Assembly: GCA_944323785.1 (NCBI GenBank)
Contig: CALUTU010000001.1
Location: forward strand, 118,484 to 182,483
DNA length: 64,000 bases
Source of the DNA: an uncultured Bacteroidales bacterium
GTDB lineage: Bacteria; Bacteroidota; Bacteroidia; Bacteroidales; UBA932
Reading direction: 5' to 3'
Under the pieces are notes generated by a model. The model made no database searches and was not told where the DNA came from. It saw only the letters and a program-made list of their open reading frames with translations. Of this stretch, positions 8,845 through 16,476 are shown piece after piece. The position numbers and the translations under genes are program-made. The first letter of the stretch is position 1, and every line of letters starts with the position of its first letter.

Positions 8845-8881
8845 AAATTCTTTCCATTGTTTTACAGATTGGAAAGAATTT
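8845..8881. promoter_or_regulatory. Inverted repeat 12-13-12 in the Fic promoter (operator candidate)
   Basis: The left arm 8845-8856 (AAATTCTTTCCA) and right arm 8870-8881 (TGGAAAGAATTT) are exact reverse complements over 12 bp with a 13-bp spacer. It occupies the space between the -33 and -7 regions of the Fic gene, a classic repressor position. The same architecture recurs at the end of the gene (10199-10235). Confidence 0.85.
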
Positions 8882-8883
8882 TC

Positions 8884-8891
8884 TATTTTTG
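8884..8891 (+). promoter_or_regulatory. -7 element of the Fic gene
   Basis: TATTTTTG (TAnnTTTG) directly follows the inverted repeat and precedes the chosen ATG at 8908 by 16 bp. Confidence 0.65.
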
Positions 8892-8907
8892 TAAAAATCT
8901 TAAAAGT

Positions 8908-10218
8908 ATGGAAAAAGCCCCTGACATACCTCAGCACAGCCTTCTTCAAGCCATTGTGGAACTACAGCAAGATAACGAGCTGCGTTCTTTTATAGAAGAC
9001 TTGAATGATGAATACGGATATTGGGATAGAATAAAGTATATCAGAAATTCTTTCCACAAGTCTCCGAATGAGTTATGGGCTCTGATAAAAGCCCAGAGAT
9101 TCATTTCCAACGTATCTGTCAAAAATTGGGGAAAATACAATATCCACTTCGCATTGACCGACAGAATGCAGCGGCAATGTCATTCTTTTGATATAAACTT
9201 CGGGGGAAGATGGGAGTATGAAACCACTATACCTGAAAAAACAAAGGAACGGTATCTTATAAGTTCCCTTATGGAAGAGGCCATATCTTCAAGTATGATG
9301 GAAGGAGCTTCTACAACACGCAGGATAGCCAAGGAAATGCTGCGCAAGAAAATGTCCCCCGCTGATAAGTCCCAGCAGATGATTTTCAACAACTATGAGA
9401 CAATTCAGTTTATCGTCACGCATAAGTCGGAGCCGCTTACAACAGAACTGCTGCTTCAGGTTCACCGGCTGATGACTGACAGCACGCTGGACAATCCTGA
9501 AGATTCCGGCCGGTTCCGTCAAAATGACCAGGTCGTCGTGGAGAATGCCATTACCCATGAGATTGTACACACACCTCCGACATATACAGAACTGCCTCAT
9601 TTCATGGAAACATTGTGTGATTTTTTCAACAACCATGAATCCAGACCATATATCCACCCTATCATAAAAGGAATTATCATCCATTACATGATTGCATACA
9701 TGCATCCGTTCGTTGACGGTAACGGACGGACTGCACGGGCAATCTTTTACTGGTATATGCTGCGTCAGGGTTATTGGCTGATGGAATATCTGTCAATATC
9801 CCGCATCATTTACCGCTCCAAACCCTTTTACGAAAAATCCTTTCTGTACGCGGAAATCGAGAACAATGATCTGGGCTATTTCATAACATACCATATGAGA
9901 GTTCTCGAGTTGGCATTCAGGGATATGCAGGAATACATAAAAAGAAAGACCAAAGAGCGGGAAGCCGCTCATCAATATCTGGGGAAGTCAGGCATCAACG
10001 AAAGACAAGCTGAAATCATAAAGATGTTTGATGACAATCCGAATGAGGTTATGACTGTAAAAGATGTCCAGGTCAAGTTCAGAATAACTCCCACAACTGC
10101 AAAATCTGACATCATCAAGCTTGTACGGCTCGGATTATTGAAAGAAATTGCCGTGAACAAGGTAAAAAGGGCATATATCAAAAGCGATTCCTTTGAGCAG
10201 ATTCTTTCCAATTTATAA
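8908..10218 (+). CDS. Fic-domain AMPylase with C-terminal winged-helix
   Basis: A 436-residue Fic enzyme expected to transfer a nucleotide monophosphate, usually AMP, to a hydroxyl on a target protein. The canonical active site HPFVDGNGRTAR starts at H266. An inhibitory-helix motif SxMMEG (E132, G133) lies N-terminal to the Fic core, marking a self-inhibited class II protein. The last 65 residues look like a winged helix-turn-helix (NERQAEIIKMF..VKDVQVKFRITPTTAKSDI), so the protein could bind DNA and control itself. The start at 8908 is set by the promoter at 8884-8891. The left arm of the second inverted repeat overlaps the last codons (EQILSNL). The gene is clearly more AT-rich than the flanking genes. 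Confidence 0.9.
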   Translation: MEKAPDIPQHSLLQAIVELQQDNELRSFIEDLNDEYGYWDRIKYIRNSFHKSPNELWALIKAQRFISNVSVKNWGKYNIHFALTDRMQRQCHSFDINFGGRWEYETTIPEKTKERYLISSLMEEAISSSMMEGASTTRRIAKEMLRKKMSPADKSQQMIFNNYETIQFIVTHKSEPLTTELLLQVHRLMTDSTLDNPEDSGRFRQNDQVVVENAITHEIVHTPPTYTELPHFMETLCDFFNNHESRPYIHPIIKGIIIHYMIAYMHPFVDGNGRTARAIFYWYMLRQGYWLMEYLSISRIIYRSKPFYEKSFLYAEIENNDLGYFITYHMRVLELAFRDMQEYIKRKTKEREAAHQYLGKSGINERQAEIIKMFDDNPNEVMTVKDVQVKFRITPTTAKSDIIKLVRLGLLKEIAVNKVKRAYIKSDSFEQILSNL

Positions 10219-10235
10219 AATAATGGAAAGAATCT
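10199..10235. promoter_or_regulatory. Second copy of the 12-13-12 inverted repeat
   Basis: Arms AGATTCTTTCCA (10199-10210) and TGGAAAGAATCT (10224-10235) are perfectly complementary, with the same 13-bp spacer as the copy at 8845-8881 and the same 10-bp core ATTCTTTCCA. It spans the Fic stop codon and lies about 30 bp before the -7 element of the next gene, so it could control that gene too. A single half-site, ATTCTTTCCA, also occurs inside the Fic gene at 9047-9056. Confidence 0.85.
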
Positions 10236-10264
10236 CAAAAATTTTTCATTTGCTTCGAAATCCA

Positions 10265-10272
10265 TATATTTG
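10265..10272 (+). promoter_or_regulatory. -7 element of the M49-peptidase operon
   Basis: TATATTTG, 25 bp before the ATG at 10298. A T-run at 10242-10246 lies at the expected -33 spacing. Confidence 0.6.
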
Positions 10273-10297
10273 CAAAAATGAATAAATACTACTGTAA

Positions 10298-11950
10298 ATG
10301 AAAGTAAACACCACAGCCAAATCCATCTGCGCGGCCCTGATAGGGGCGGCGGCAGTAGCAGGAACATCTTCCTGCGGCAATCAGAATCAGACAGAATCAC
10401 CCATGAAACAGAAAGTTGAGGAATATGCGCCATTCGAGCTGTCCTCTCCCTTGGCAGCCCAGCTGAGCGACAATGAGAGGCAGATCGTCGAGCTGTTCTT
10501 CCAGATAGGACAGATAGCCGACGGGCTGTTCTGGCAGCAGACATTCGGGGACAAGAGCCTCATGGATCAGATTGCTGATCCCTATGCGAAGCAGTTCGCC
10601 TACATCAACTACGGCCCCTGGGACCGTCTCGATGACAACAAGCCTTTCATCGACGGCTACGGTGCCAAGCCCGACGTATGCACCTATTATCCTGCCGACA
10701 TCACCCTCGAGGAGTTCAACGCCTTCGACGACCCCAACAAGTCGTCCTGGTACACAGTCCTGCGCCGCGATGAGAACGGAAAGCTGAAGACCGTATGGTA
10801 TCACGAGGAGTACGCCGAAGAGGTAAACAAGATGTGCGAGCTGATGCAGCAGGCCGCCGACCTGGCCGAGGATCCCGGTCTGAAGAAATACCTGCTGGAG
10901 CGCATCAAGGCCTTCAGGACCGATGACTACCTCGCCAGCGATCTGGCCTGGATGGACATGAAGGACAGCAGGATAGACTTCGTGGTCGGTCCCATCGAGA
11001 GCTACGACGACAAGTTCCAGGAGACCAAGACTTCCTACGAGGCATTCATCCTGCTGAAGGACACCGAGCGCAGCAAGGACCTGGCCAAGTTCGTGGCCAT
11101 GCTTCCCGCCCTGCAGAAAGAGCTGCCCTGCAAGCCCGAGTACAAGACCTTCGTGCCAGGCACATCCTCCGACCTCAACGTCTATGACGTAGTCTATTAC
11201 GCCGGAGACTGCAACGCCGGCAGCAAGACCATCGCCATCAATCTGCCCAACGACGAGCGCGTACACGCCATGAAGGGCACCCGCCGTCTCCAGCTGCGCA
11301 ACTCGATGCAGGCCAAGTTCGACAAGATTCTCCTCCCGATCGGAGAGCTTATCCTCGCTCCCGAGGAGCACGAGCACCTGAAATTCGACGCCTTCTTCTG
11401 GAACGTGACCTTCCACGAGGTGGCCCACGGCCTCGGCATCAAGGAGACCATCAACGGCAAGGGCAGCGTGGACGCAGCAATGGGTACTGAGAAGACCTCC
11501 TGGGAAGAGGCCAAAGCCGACATCCTCGGACTCTTCATGGTATCCCGCCTGATAGAGAAAGGCGAGATCACCAATATCTCCGTAGAGGACGCCATCACCA
11601 CCTACATCGCCGGCATCCTCCGCTCGGTACGCTTCGGAGCCGCATCCTCCCACGGCAAGGCCAACATGATGTGCTTCAACTTCATGGAGCAGCAGGGCGC
11701 ATTTACCCGCAACGCCGACGGCCTCTATGTCATCGACTACGCCAAGGCCAAGAGCGCCATCAACGCATGGGCCGACCTCATCCTGACCACCCAGGGCAAC
11801 GGTGACGTCAAGTTCGCCACCGAGTTCCGCGAGAAGAACGGCGGCATCACCCCCGCCCTCCAGGCCGACCTCGACCGCATCAACGCAGCCGGTATTCCCA
11901 AGGACATTTTCTTCATTCAGGGTCCCGATGTTCTCTTTAGTACAAAGTAA
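10298..11950 (+). CDS. Lipoprotein metallopeptidase, DPP III-like (family M49)
   Basis: A 550-residue predicted lipoprotein: a basic N-terminus, a hydrophobic stretch and a lipobox ending SSC with Cys26. The zinc site HEVAH (H373, E374, H377) is followed 27 residues later by EEAKAD (E403-D408), whose second glutamate would be the third ligand. This order and spacing match the dipeptidyl peptidase III family, in which the enzyme removes dipeptides from peptide N-termini. The motif has the five-residue HExxH form rather than the HExxxH form of most M49 enzymes; a DPP III of Caldithrix is also known with the short form. The two downstream genes overlap it or each other, so a three-gene lipoprotein operon is likely. 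Confidence 0.85.
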   Translation: MKVNTTAKSICAALIGAAAVAGTSSCGNQNQTESPMKQKVEEYAPFELSSPLAAQLSDNERQIVELFFQIGQIADGLFWQQTFGDKSLMDQIADPYAKQFAYINYGPWDRLDDNKPFIDGYGAKPDVCTYYPADITLEEFNAFDDPNKSSWYTVLRRDENGKLKTVWYHEEYAEEVNKMCELMQQAADLAEDPGLKKYLLERIKAFRTDDYLASDLAWMDMKDSRIDFVVGPIESYDDKFQETKTSYEAFILLKDTERSKDLAKFVAMLPALQKELPCKPEYKTFVPGTSSDLNVYDVVYYAGDCNAGSKTIAINLPNDERVHAMKGTRRLQLRNSMQAKFDKILLPIGELILAPEEHEHLKFDAFFWNVTFHEVAHGLGIKETINGKGSVDAAMGTEKTSWEEAKADILGLFMVSRLIEKGEITNISVEDAITTYIAGILRSVRFGAASSHGKANMMCFNFMEQQGAFTRNADGLYVIDYAKAKSAINAWADLILTTQGNGDVKFATEFREKNGGITPALQADLDRINAAGIPKDIFFIQGPDVLFSTK

Positions 11951-12941
11951 ATCCGCGGCACGGCTGCTGACGGCACTCTACGTCCCGGCAGTCCTCTCCG
12001 CAGCACTCGCAGTATCGTCCTGCCGCAACCACAGCGGCGGGACAGATACTTTCATACCCGCACCTCCCGACTGGTCCGACGCTGCGGCGTGGTACATTTC
12101 CACTCCCTCCGGGGAAAATACCGGAAATACCGCTTCCCCCGCAGCGGACATTTTCTACATCCTCCCTACCTGTGTATGGGACTGGACCACTGAGGACGGA
12201 CAGTCCTGCCGCTACTCCAACTACACCCGCACGGACCATATCGAGGCATTCCTCCCCTCCGTGGAGCTCGCGGAGGACATTTTCGCCCAGGGACAATACG
12301 GGTTCTACTGCCCCTACTACCGGCAGATCTCCCTCAATGTCTGGATGGACGGCGAGGCGGCGGTGGAGGAGCTCTTCCCCCTGTCGATGGAGGATGTCAG
12401 TGCGGCATTCGACTATTATCTGGACAATTACAATGAAGGACGGCCCTTCGTCCTCGCCGGCTTCAGCCAGGGAGGAAAGGCTGTGGTCGAACTGGTAAAA
12501 CACGCTCCGGCAGAGGTTCTCGGACGGATGGTGGCCGCATACGCAATAGGCTACCGCATCTCTGACGAGGAAGTGGAACAGTACCCGCAACTGCACCCCG
12601 CCACCGATTCGACCGGCACCGGCACCATCATCAGCTACAACTCCGTAGCCTCCCCCGAAGCGGCATGTGCGGTCCTCTCCCCCTCCGACTTCTGCATCAA
12701 CCCGGTGAACTGGACTACCGATGCCGTCCCGGCTGCCCTCAACGACTCGGTGACCGTCACCGTCGACACCCTGAACCACCTGCTGATAGTGGACGGCCTC
12801 GATCCCGAAGCCTATTTCCTGCCCTCATTGTCCCCGATGTTTCCCCTCGGCAACTACCACCTGCAGGAACTGACCCTGTATCAAGAGCACCTGAGGCGCA
12901 ACACGGCCCTGCGCATCGGGAATTTTGACTTACAGCAATGA
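11928..12941 (+). CDS. DUF3089-family lipoprotein, putative serine hydrolase
   Basis: 337 residues. The start at 11928 (MFSLVQS) overlaps the end of the peptidase gene by 23 bp; a longer frame upstream is only out-of-frame peptidase sequence. The N-terminus is a hydrophobic signal with lipobox AVSSC. The motif FVLAGFSQGG places a nucleophile elbow at S180, and the order FYILPTCVW, YCPYYRQ and GFSQGG fits the DUF3089 family of alpha/beta-hydrolase-like proteins. A late Asp/His pair (around VDGLDPEAYF and GNYHLQEL) could complete a triad. Substrate unknown. Confidence 0.8.
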   Translation: MFSLVQSKSAARLLTALYVPAVLSAALAVSSCRNHSGGTDTFIPAPPDWSDAAAWYISTPSGENTGNTASPAADIFYILPTCVWDWTTEDGQSCRYSNYTRTDHIEAFLPSVELAEDIFAQGQYGFYCPYYRQISLNVWMDGEAAVEELFPLSMEDVSAAFDYYLDNYNEGRPFVLAGFSQGGKAVVELVKHAPAEVLGRMVAAYAIGYRISDEEVEQYPQLHPATDSTGTGTIISYNSVASPEAACAVLSPSDFCINPVNWTTDAVPAALNDSVTVTVDTLNHLLIVDGLDPEAYFLPSLSPMFPLGNYHLQELTLYQEHLRRNTALRIGNFDLQQ

Positions 12942-13726
12942 AACGCTTTCCCGCCATTCATATGATTCCTGCAGCAGCATTGGGCATGATACTCAGCTGC
13001 TGTGCCTGCCAGTCTGCCCAGGACCTGCCCTGGTACGAGGATACCGACAGGCTCTGGCAGGACTACATGGCCGCAGTGGAGGACGCCAAAGAGGCCACGT
13101 CCGAGGAGATGGACCCGGACCTGGCAGCCATCATCTCCCCGGAGGAAAGCCCCCTGTTGGAATGGCTGGAGCGGGACGGGCGGATCTTCGTGCTGGTCGG
13201 CTCGGTCATGAGCGGGGAGGACAGCCGCTACTGGGAAAATGGAAGCGGGACGGACAGCGGATTCATCCTGGACGACCGCCTGCCGTGGATCACCCTGCCC
13301 TACGACCTGACAGCCCGGCTCCAATCAGTAGGAGTCCAGACCGAGGATGCCGGAATAGAGATGCGCGTCATCCAGATGCTGGGCCTTCCGCCCGACTGCG
13401 GATACGACCGCATAGTGTTCTTCTGGGCCGAGAAGGACAGCCTTTTCCGTCCCGCACCCGACCCGGAGATATATGACCGTGAGGTACTTCTGGACTTCCG
13501 GAACGATGTAGACCCGCGATACCGGGCATGGTTCGAGGACTACCGTCAGACCGCCTACTTCTCTGACACCCCCTACCCCTGGACCCGCCTCGGCTACACC
13601 TACGACTGGAACGCGGAAACCGGCACTGAGACAGGCCCCGCCGAATTCATCGTCCGCCCCGGCACCCGTGTCATAGTCAAAGACATCCTAGGCGTACCCG
13701 AATGGTACCGCACCGCTATCAGATGA
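12938..13726 (+). CDS. Lipoprotein of unknown function
   Basis: 262 residues, translationally coupled to the DUF3089 gene through an ATGA overlap. It has a lipoprotein-type signal (MILSCCAC; the modified cysteine is about residue 21 or 22) and then an acidic, mostly alpha/beta sequence rich in Asp, Glu, Trp and Tyr. The C-terminal part (YPWTRLGYTYDWN and EFIVRPGTRVIVKDIL) looks like a compact beta domain. I do not recognise the family. Its place in the operon suggests that it works with the peptidase and the hydrolase at the cell envelope. Confidence 0.75.
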   Translation: MKRFPAIHMIPAAALGMILSCCACQSAQDLPWYEDTDRLWQDYMAAVEDAKEATSEEMDPDLAAIISPEESPLLEWLERDGRIFVLVGSVMSGEDSRYWENGSGTDSGFILDDRLPWITLPYDLTARLQSVGVQTEDAGIEMRVIQMLGLPPDCGYDRIVFFWAEKDSLFRPAPDPEIYDREVLLDFRNDVDPRYRAWFEDYRQTAYFSDTPYPWTRLGYTYDWNAETGTETGPAEFIVRPGTRVIVKDILGVPEWYRTAIR

Positions 13727-13736
13727 CCCTCGGCAG

Positions 13737-13816
13737 GATTTTGGGGAAATGCATATTTTGCCATTTTTAAATTTCGGGGAAAATAGGGATTTTGCCTCAA
13801 AAGATTTTGGGGAAAT
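13737..13816 (+). repeat. 33-bp-period imperfect tandem repeats before the second DUF4143 ATPase gene
   Basis: Cores GATTTTGGGGAAAT (13737-13750), AATTTCGGGGAAAAT (13770-13784) and GATTTTGGGGAAAT (13803-13816) start exactly 33 bp apart. The first two units also share a second block, ATTTTGCC, at 13755-13762 and 13789-13796. The third unit merges into the promoter of the ATPase. A further single core, GATTTCGGGGAAAC, lies at 16214-16227 beside a duplicated fragment of this ATPase. Confidence 0.85.
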
Positions 13817-13836
13817 GAAGAACTTGTCTATTTTTG
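13806..13836 (+). promoter_or_regulatory. Promoter of the second DUF4143 ATPase gene
   Basis: TTTG at 13806-13809 (inside the third repeat unit), 19 bp, then TATTTTTG at 13829-13836: an ideal Bacteroidota -33/-7 pair. Transcription should start near 13843, so the gene starts at 13855 or 13858 and not at the earlier TTG. Confidence 0.75.
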
Positions 13837-13854
13837 CATAGACAAATATCTGTA

Positions 13855-15195
13855 ATGATGGCAAATAGGGTTTTTAAAAGGAAAATCTACGACAGGCTGC
13901 TTCAGTGGAAACAGGAGTCAGGCGGAACAAGCGCCGCTCTGATACAAGGAGCAAAACGTATCGGTAAGTCGACAATCGTAGAGGAATTCGCGAAAAATGA
14001 ATACTCCTCATACCTGCTGATTGACTTCAACAGGGCCTCCGCCGATGTAAAAGCCCTGTTCGATGACCTGACGGACCTGGATTTCATTTTCCTCCAGCTG
14101 CAGACCATATACCGTGTCGTACTGGAAAGACGCAGGTCAGTCATCATCTTCGATGAGGTGCAGAAATGCCCCAAAGCCCGCGAGGCGATCAAATACCTCG
14201 TTCAGGACGGAAGATATGACTACATCGAGACCGGCTCCCTCATCAGTATCAGGAAAAATACAAAAAACATCACCATCCCGAGCGAGGAGGAACGCATGGA
14301 CATGTATCCTATGGACTTCGAGGAATTCAGGTGGGCCATGGGCGATACCGCGTCAGTCCCCCTTATCCGGACCTTCTTTGAAAAGCGGATGCCGCTGGGT
14401 GCCGCACACAGATCCATGCAGAGAGACCTGCGGCTGTATATGCTGGTGGGAGGTATGCCGCAGGCCGTCAATGAATATCTGGAGACAAACAATCTCGCGA
14501 AGGTAGACGCCGCAAAGAGACGTATCATCCAGCTCTATTCCGAGGACTTCCTCAAAATAGACGCCACAGGCAGGCTGAGCAGACTGTTCATGTCCATTCC
14601 CGCCCAGCTGAGCAGGAAAACCTCCCGGTACTACATGAGTGCAGTAGTAGGAAGTGTGGACAACGACAAAGAAGAGGAAATGCTCGTCAGTCTCGAAGAC
14701 AGCAAGGCCGTCCTGGTATCATATCATTCCGATGACCCTAACGTGGGCCTGTCGCTGACAAAAGACACCTCCAGATATAAACTGTTCGCCGCGGACACCG
14801 GCCTGTTCGTCACGATGGCTTTTTGGGACAAAGGCTTTGCGGAGAACATCATCTATCAGAAACTGCTGTCCGACAAGCTGGAGGCCAATCTCGGATATCT
14901 TTACGAGAATCTTGTGGCGCAGATGCTTACCGCGGCAGGCAATCAGCTGTTCTACTATACTTTCGAAAAAGACGACAAGCACTTCTATGAAATAGACTTC
15001 ATGCTGACGAGAGGCAGCAAGATATGCCCTGTCGAAGTAAAGTCCTCAGGCTACATGACCCACGCCTCCCTCGACGCCTTCAGGAAGAAATACCAGACCC
15101 GGATACAGAACAGTTATGTACTCTATACCAAGGACCTGCAGAAAGGCGAGAGCGGGCTGCTGTATCTGCCGGTGTACATGACGCCGGTGCTGTAG
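13855..15195 (+). CDS. AAA+ ATPase with DUF4143 C-terminal domain
   Basis: 446 residues, of the same broad family as the gene at 4714 but of a different subtype. Walker A GAKRIGKST is at 32-40 and Walker B IIFDE at 97-101, followed by the sensor-like ETGSLIS. The C-terminal domain has the PD-(D/E)xK-like residues E379/D381 and E394-V-K396. Two adjacent in-frame ATGs (13855 and 13858) follow the promoter; either may serve. The stop codon directly abuts the stop of the convergent Rpn-type gene. A 200-bp copy of its 3' part lies 1.3 kb downstream. The cellular role of the family is unsettled. Confidence 0.87.
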   Translation: MMANRVFKRKIYDRLLQWKQESGGTSAALIQGAKRIGKSTIVEEFAKNEYSSYLLIDFNRASADVKALFDDLTDLDFIFLQLQTIYRVVLERRRSVIIFDEVQKCPKAREAIKYLVQDGRYDYIETGSLISIRKNTKNITIPSEEERMDMYPMDFEEFRWAMGDTASVPLIRTFFEKRMPLGAAHRSMQRDLRLYMLVGGMPQAVNEYLETNNLAKVDAAKRRIIQLYSEDFLKIDATGRLSRLFMSIPAQLSRKTSRYYMSAVVGSVDNDKEEEMLVSLEDSKAVLVSYHSDDPNVGLSLTKDTSRYKLFAADTGLFVTMAFWDKGFAENIIYQKLLSDKLEANLGYLYENLVAQMLTAAGNQLFYYTFEKDDKHFYEIDFMLTRGSKICPVEVKSSGYMTHASLDAFRKKYQTRIQNSYVLYTKDLQKGESGLLYLPVYMTPVL

Positions 15196-16119
15196 TCAAA
15201 ACTTGTCAATCTCTTCCGGAGATAGACCGGTAGTCCGTGTAATCAGTTCCAAGGGGAGGCCCTGCGCTTTCATATTCCTTGCGATGTCGTAAATGGCCTC
15301 AGTCCTGCCTTCTGCCAGACCTTCAGCTCTGCCTTCCGCCCGGCCTTGAGCCCGGCCTTGAGCCACACCCTCGTCCAGTCCCTCTTCGCGGGCAGTGTTG
15401 AGCACGTCCCACTGAATGCGGCGGTTCTCGATGTGACGCTCGTAGGCCCTGCGCTCCTCCTTCGAAAGGCACGATATCTGAAGCTGCCTGCGGGCAAGAC
15501 GGAGACCCTCCACCTGGGTATTCTCGTCGATCTTTCCAGACTTGAGGAACCTGATCCACTCATCTAAAGGAGTCACAGCGTGCTGGTTGAACTCGTTTAC
15601 CCTAAGTATGTAGTACTCCGGGAAAAGATCTCCCACATCATGCTTCGTGAACTTCTCCTGCTGCTTTACGGAGAGTCGCAGGGTGTCTCCCGTGTGCACC
15701 CCCTTGAATACCGACTTCCCGTGATAGATGTAGTCGCTGCCCTGACCGATGTCGAAGTAGACGATGCTGATGGAGTACACCTTTCGCACCTGGGAATACT
15801 CATCGCCATCGTAGATGTACTCAGTGATGGCCTTGGACGTCCCGTAGAGCATCCTCTGGAAATAGTAAATCTCGGCGTTGTTCTGTATCTCGATAATGAT
15901 CAGCTCACCTTTGGAATTCTCGGCGAGCACGTCCACCCGGTTGAACTTGTCGTCGGGGGTCTCCTTGTTGCCCTCGCTTTCGAGCATACGCTTGATTACG
16001 ACCTTTTCTCCGAGCAGCTCGCTCAGAAAACTCTCCAAGACAGCGAAATTGGCCTTCTGCCGCAGCAGCCGCTTCATGGCCCAGTCAAAGCGGATTACTT
16101 CATCTCCATAATAAACCAT
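15196..16119 (-). CDS. Rpn-family recombination-promoting nuclease / PD-(D/E)xK transposase-like protein
   Basis: A 307-residue protein of the Rpn/PDDEXK_2 type: early FDWAMKRLLRQ, then VDVLAENSKGELIIIEIQNN, with the D and E-x-Q catalytic pattern common in this family, and FQRMLYGTSKAITEY. Such proteins cut DNA and promote RecA-independent recombination in E. coli; some recent work links the family to phage defence. The start at 16119 follows an AAGGAGGA ribosome site, whereas the ATG at 16164 lies upstream of the promoter. Near the C-terminus are five 12-bp repeats encoding (A/T)-(Q/E)-G-R-type units. It is convergent with the ATPase gene with no bases between the stop codons. Confidence 0.85.
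   Translation of the reverse strand: MVYYGDEVIRFDWAMKRLLRQKANFAVLESFLSELLGEKVVIKRMLESEGNKETPDDKFNRVDVLAENSKGELIIIEIQNNAEIYYFQRMLYGTSKAITEYIYDGDEYSQVRKVYSISIVYFDIGQGSDYIYHGKSVFKGVHTGDTLRLSVKQQEKFTKHDVGDLFPEYYILRVNEFNQHAVTPLDEWIRFLKSGKIDENTQVEGLRLARRQLQISCLSKEERRAYERHIENRRIQWDVLNTAREEGLDEGVAQGRAQGRAEGRAEGLAEGRTEAIYDIARNMKAQGLPLELITRTTGLSPEEIDKF
15304..15363 (-). repeat. 12-bp coding minisatellite in the Rpn-type gene
   Basis: Five consecutive 12-bp units, at 15304, 15316, 15328, 15340 and 15352. The last two are identical (CCGGCCTTGAGC on the plus strand) and the others diverge by a few bases. Each codes for four residues of the AQGR/AEGR type, so gain or loss of a unit keeps the frame. Confidence 0.85.
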
Positions 16120-16137
16120 ATCTTCCTCCTTTTTCTG

Positions 16138-16145
16138 CAAATTTA
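16138..16145 (-). promoter_or_regulatory. -7 element of the Rpn-type gene
   Basis: Minus-strand TAAATTTG. The transcript would start near 16131, just before the AAGGAGGA site and the ATG at 16119, which settles the start codon. Confidence 0.65.
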
Positions 16146-16233
16146 AGTATAAATCCGATTTCACCCGCGCCGGCAGAGTAAAAAATCCGGACCGTCACCC
16201 GCTGAGCCGCCAAGATTTCGGGGAAACAGAAAA

Positions 16234-16449
16234 GTGGCGCAGATGCTTACAGCGGCAGGCAATCAGCTGTTCTACTATACTTTCGAGAAAGACGACAAGC
16301 ACTTCTATAAAATAGACTTCATGCTGACGAGAGGCAGCAAGATATGCCCCGTCGAAGTAAAGTCCTCAGGCTACATGACCCACGCCTCCCTCAACGCCTT
16401 CAGGAAGAAATACCAGACCCGGATACAGAACAGCGTAAAACTTGTCTAA
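16234..16449 (+). pseudogene. Duplicated C-terminal fragment of the DUF4143 ATPase
   Basis: Bases 16234-16433 repeat 14914-15113 of the intact ATPase with five differences in 200 bp. The fragment covers the nuclease-like motif region (IDFMLTRGSKICPVEVKSSG); one change turns the Glu of YEID into Lys. It has no ATG start and no ATPase domain, so it is a dead copy. It is preceded at 16214-16227 by a single GATTTCGGGGAAAC repeat core and followed by AAAACTTGTCTA, a string also found (as GAACTTGTCTA) just before the promoter of the intact gene. Confidence 0.85.
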
Positions 16450-16476
16450 GTCGTTTTTTATCATTATAATTGCACT

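Noticed and set aside
10397-11653. 418-codon minus-strand frame
   Set aside because: It is the antisense of the M49-type peptidase gene; the Gly/Val/Leu-rich product is typical of a GC-rich shadow frame.
13737-13816. Repeats with 33-bp spacing as a CRISPR array
   Set aside because: Only three imperfect cores, no distinct spacers, no cas genes, and the last unit is part of a promoter.
13834-13857. TTG start upstream of the second DUF4143 gene
   Set aside because: It overlaps the -7 element TATTTTTG, so it cannot be in the transcript.
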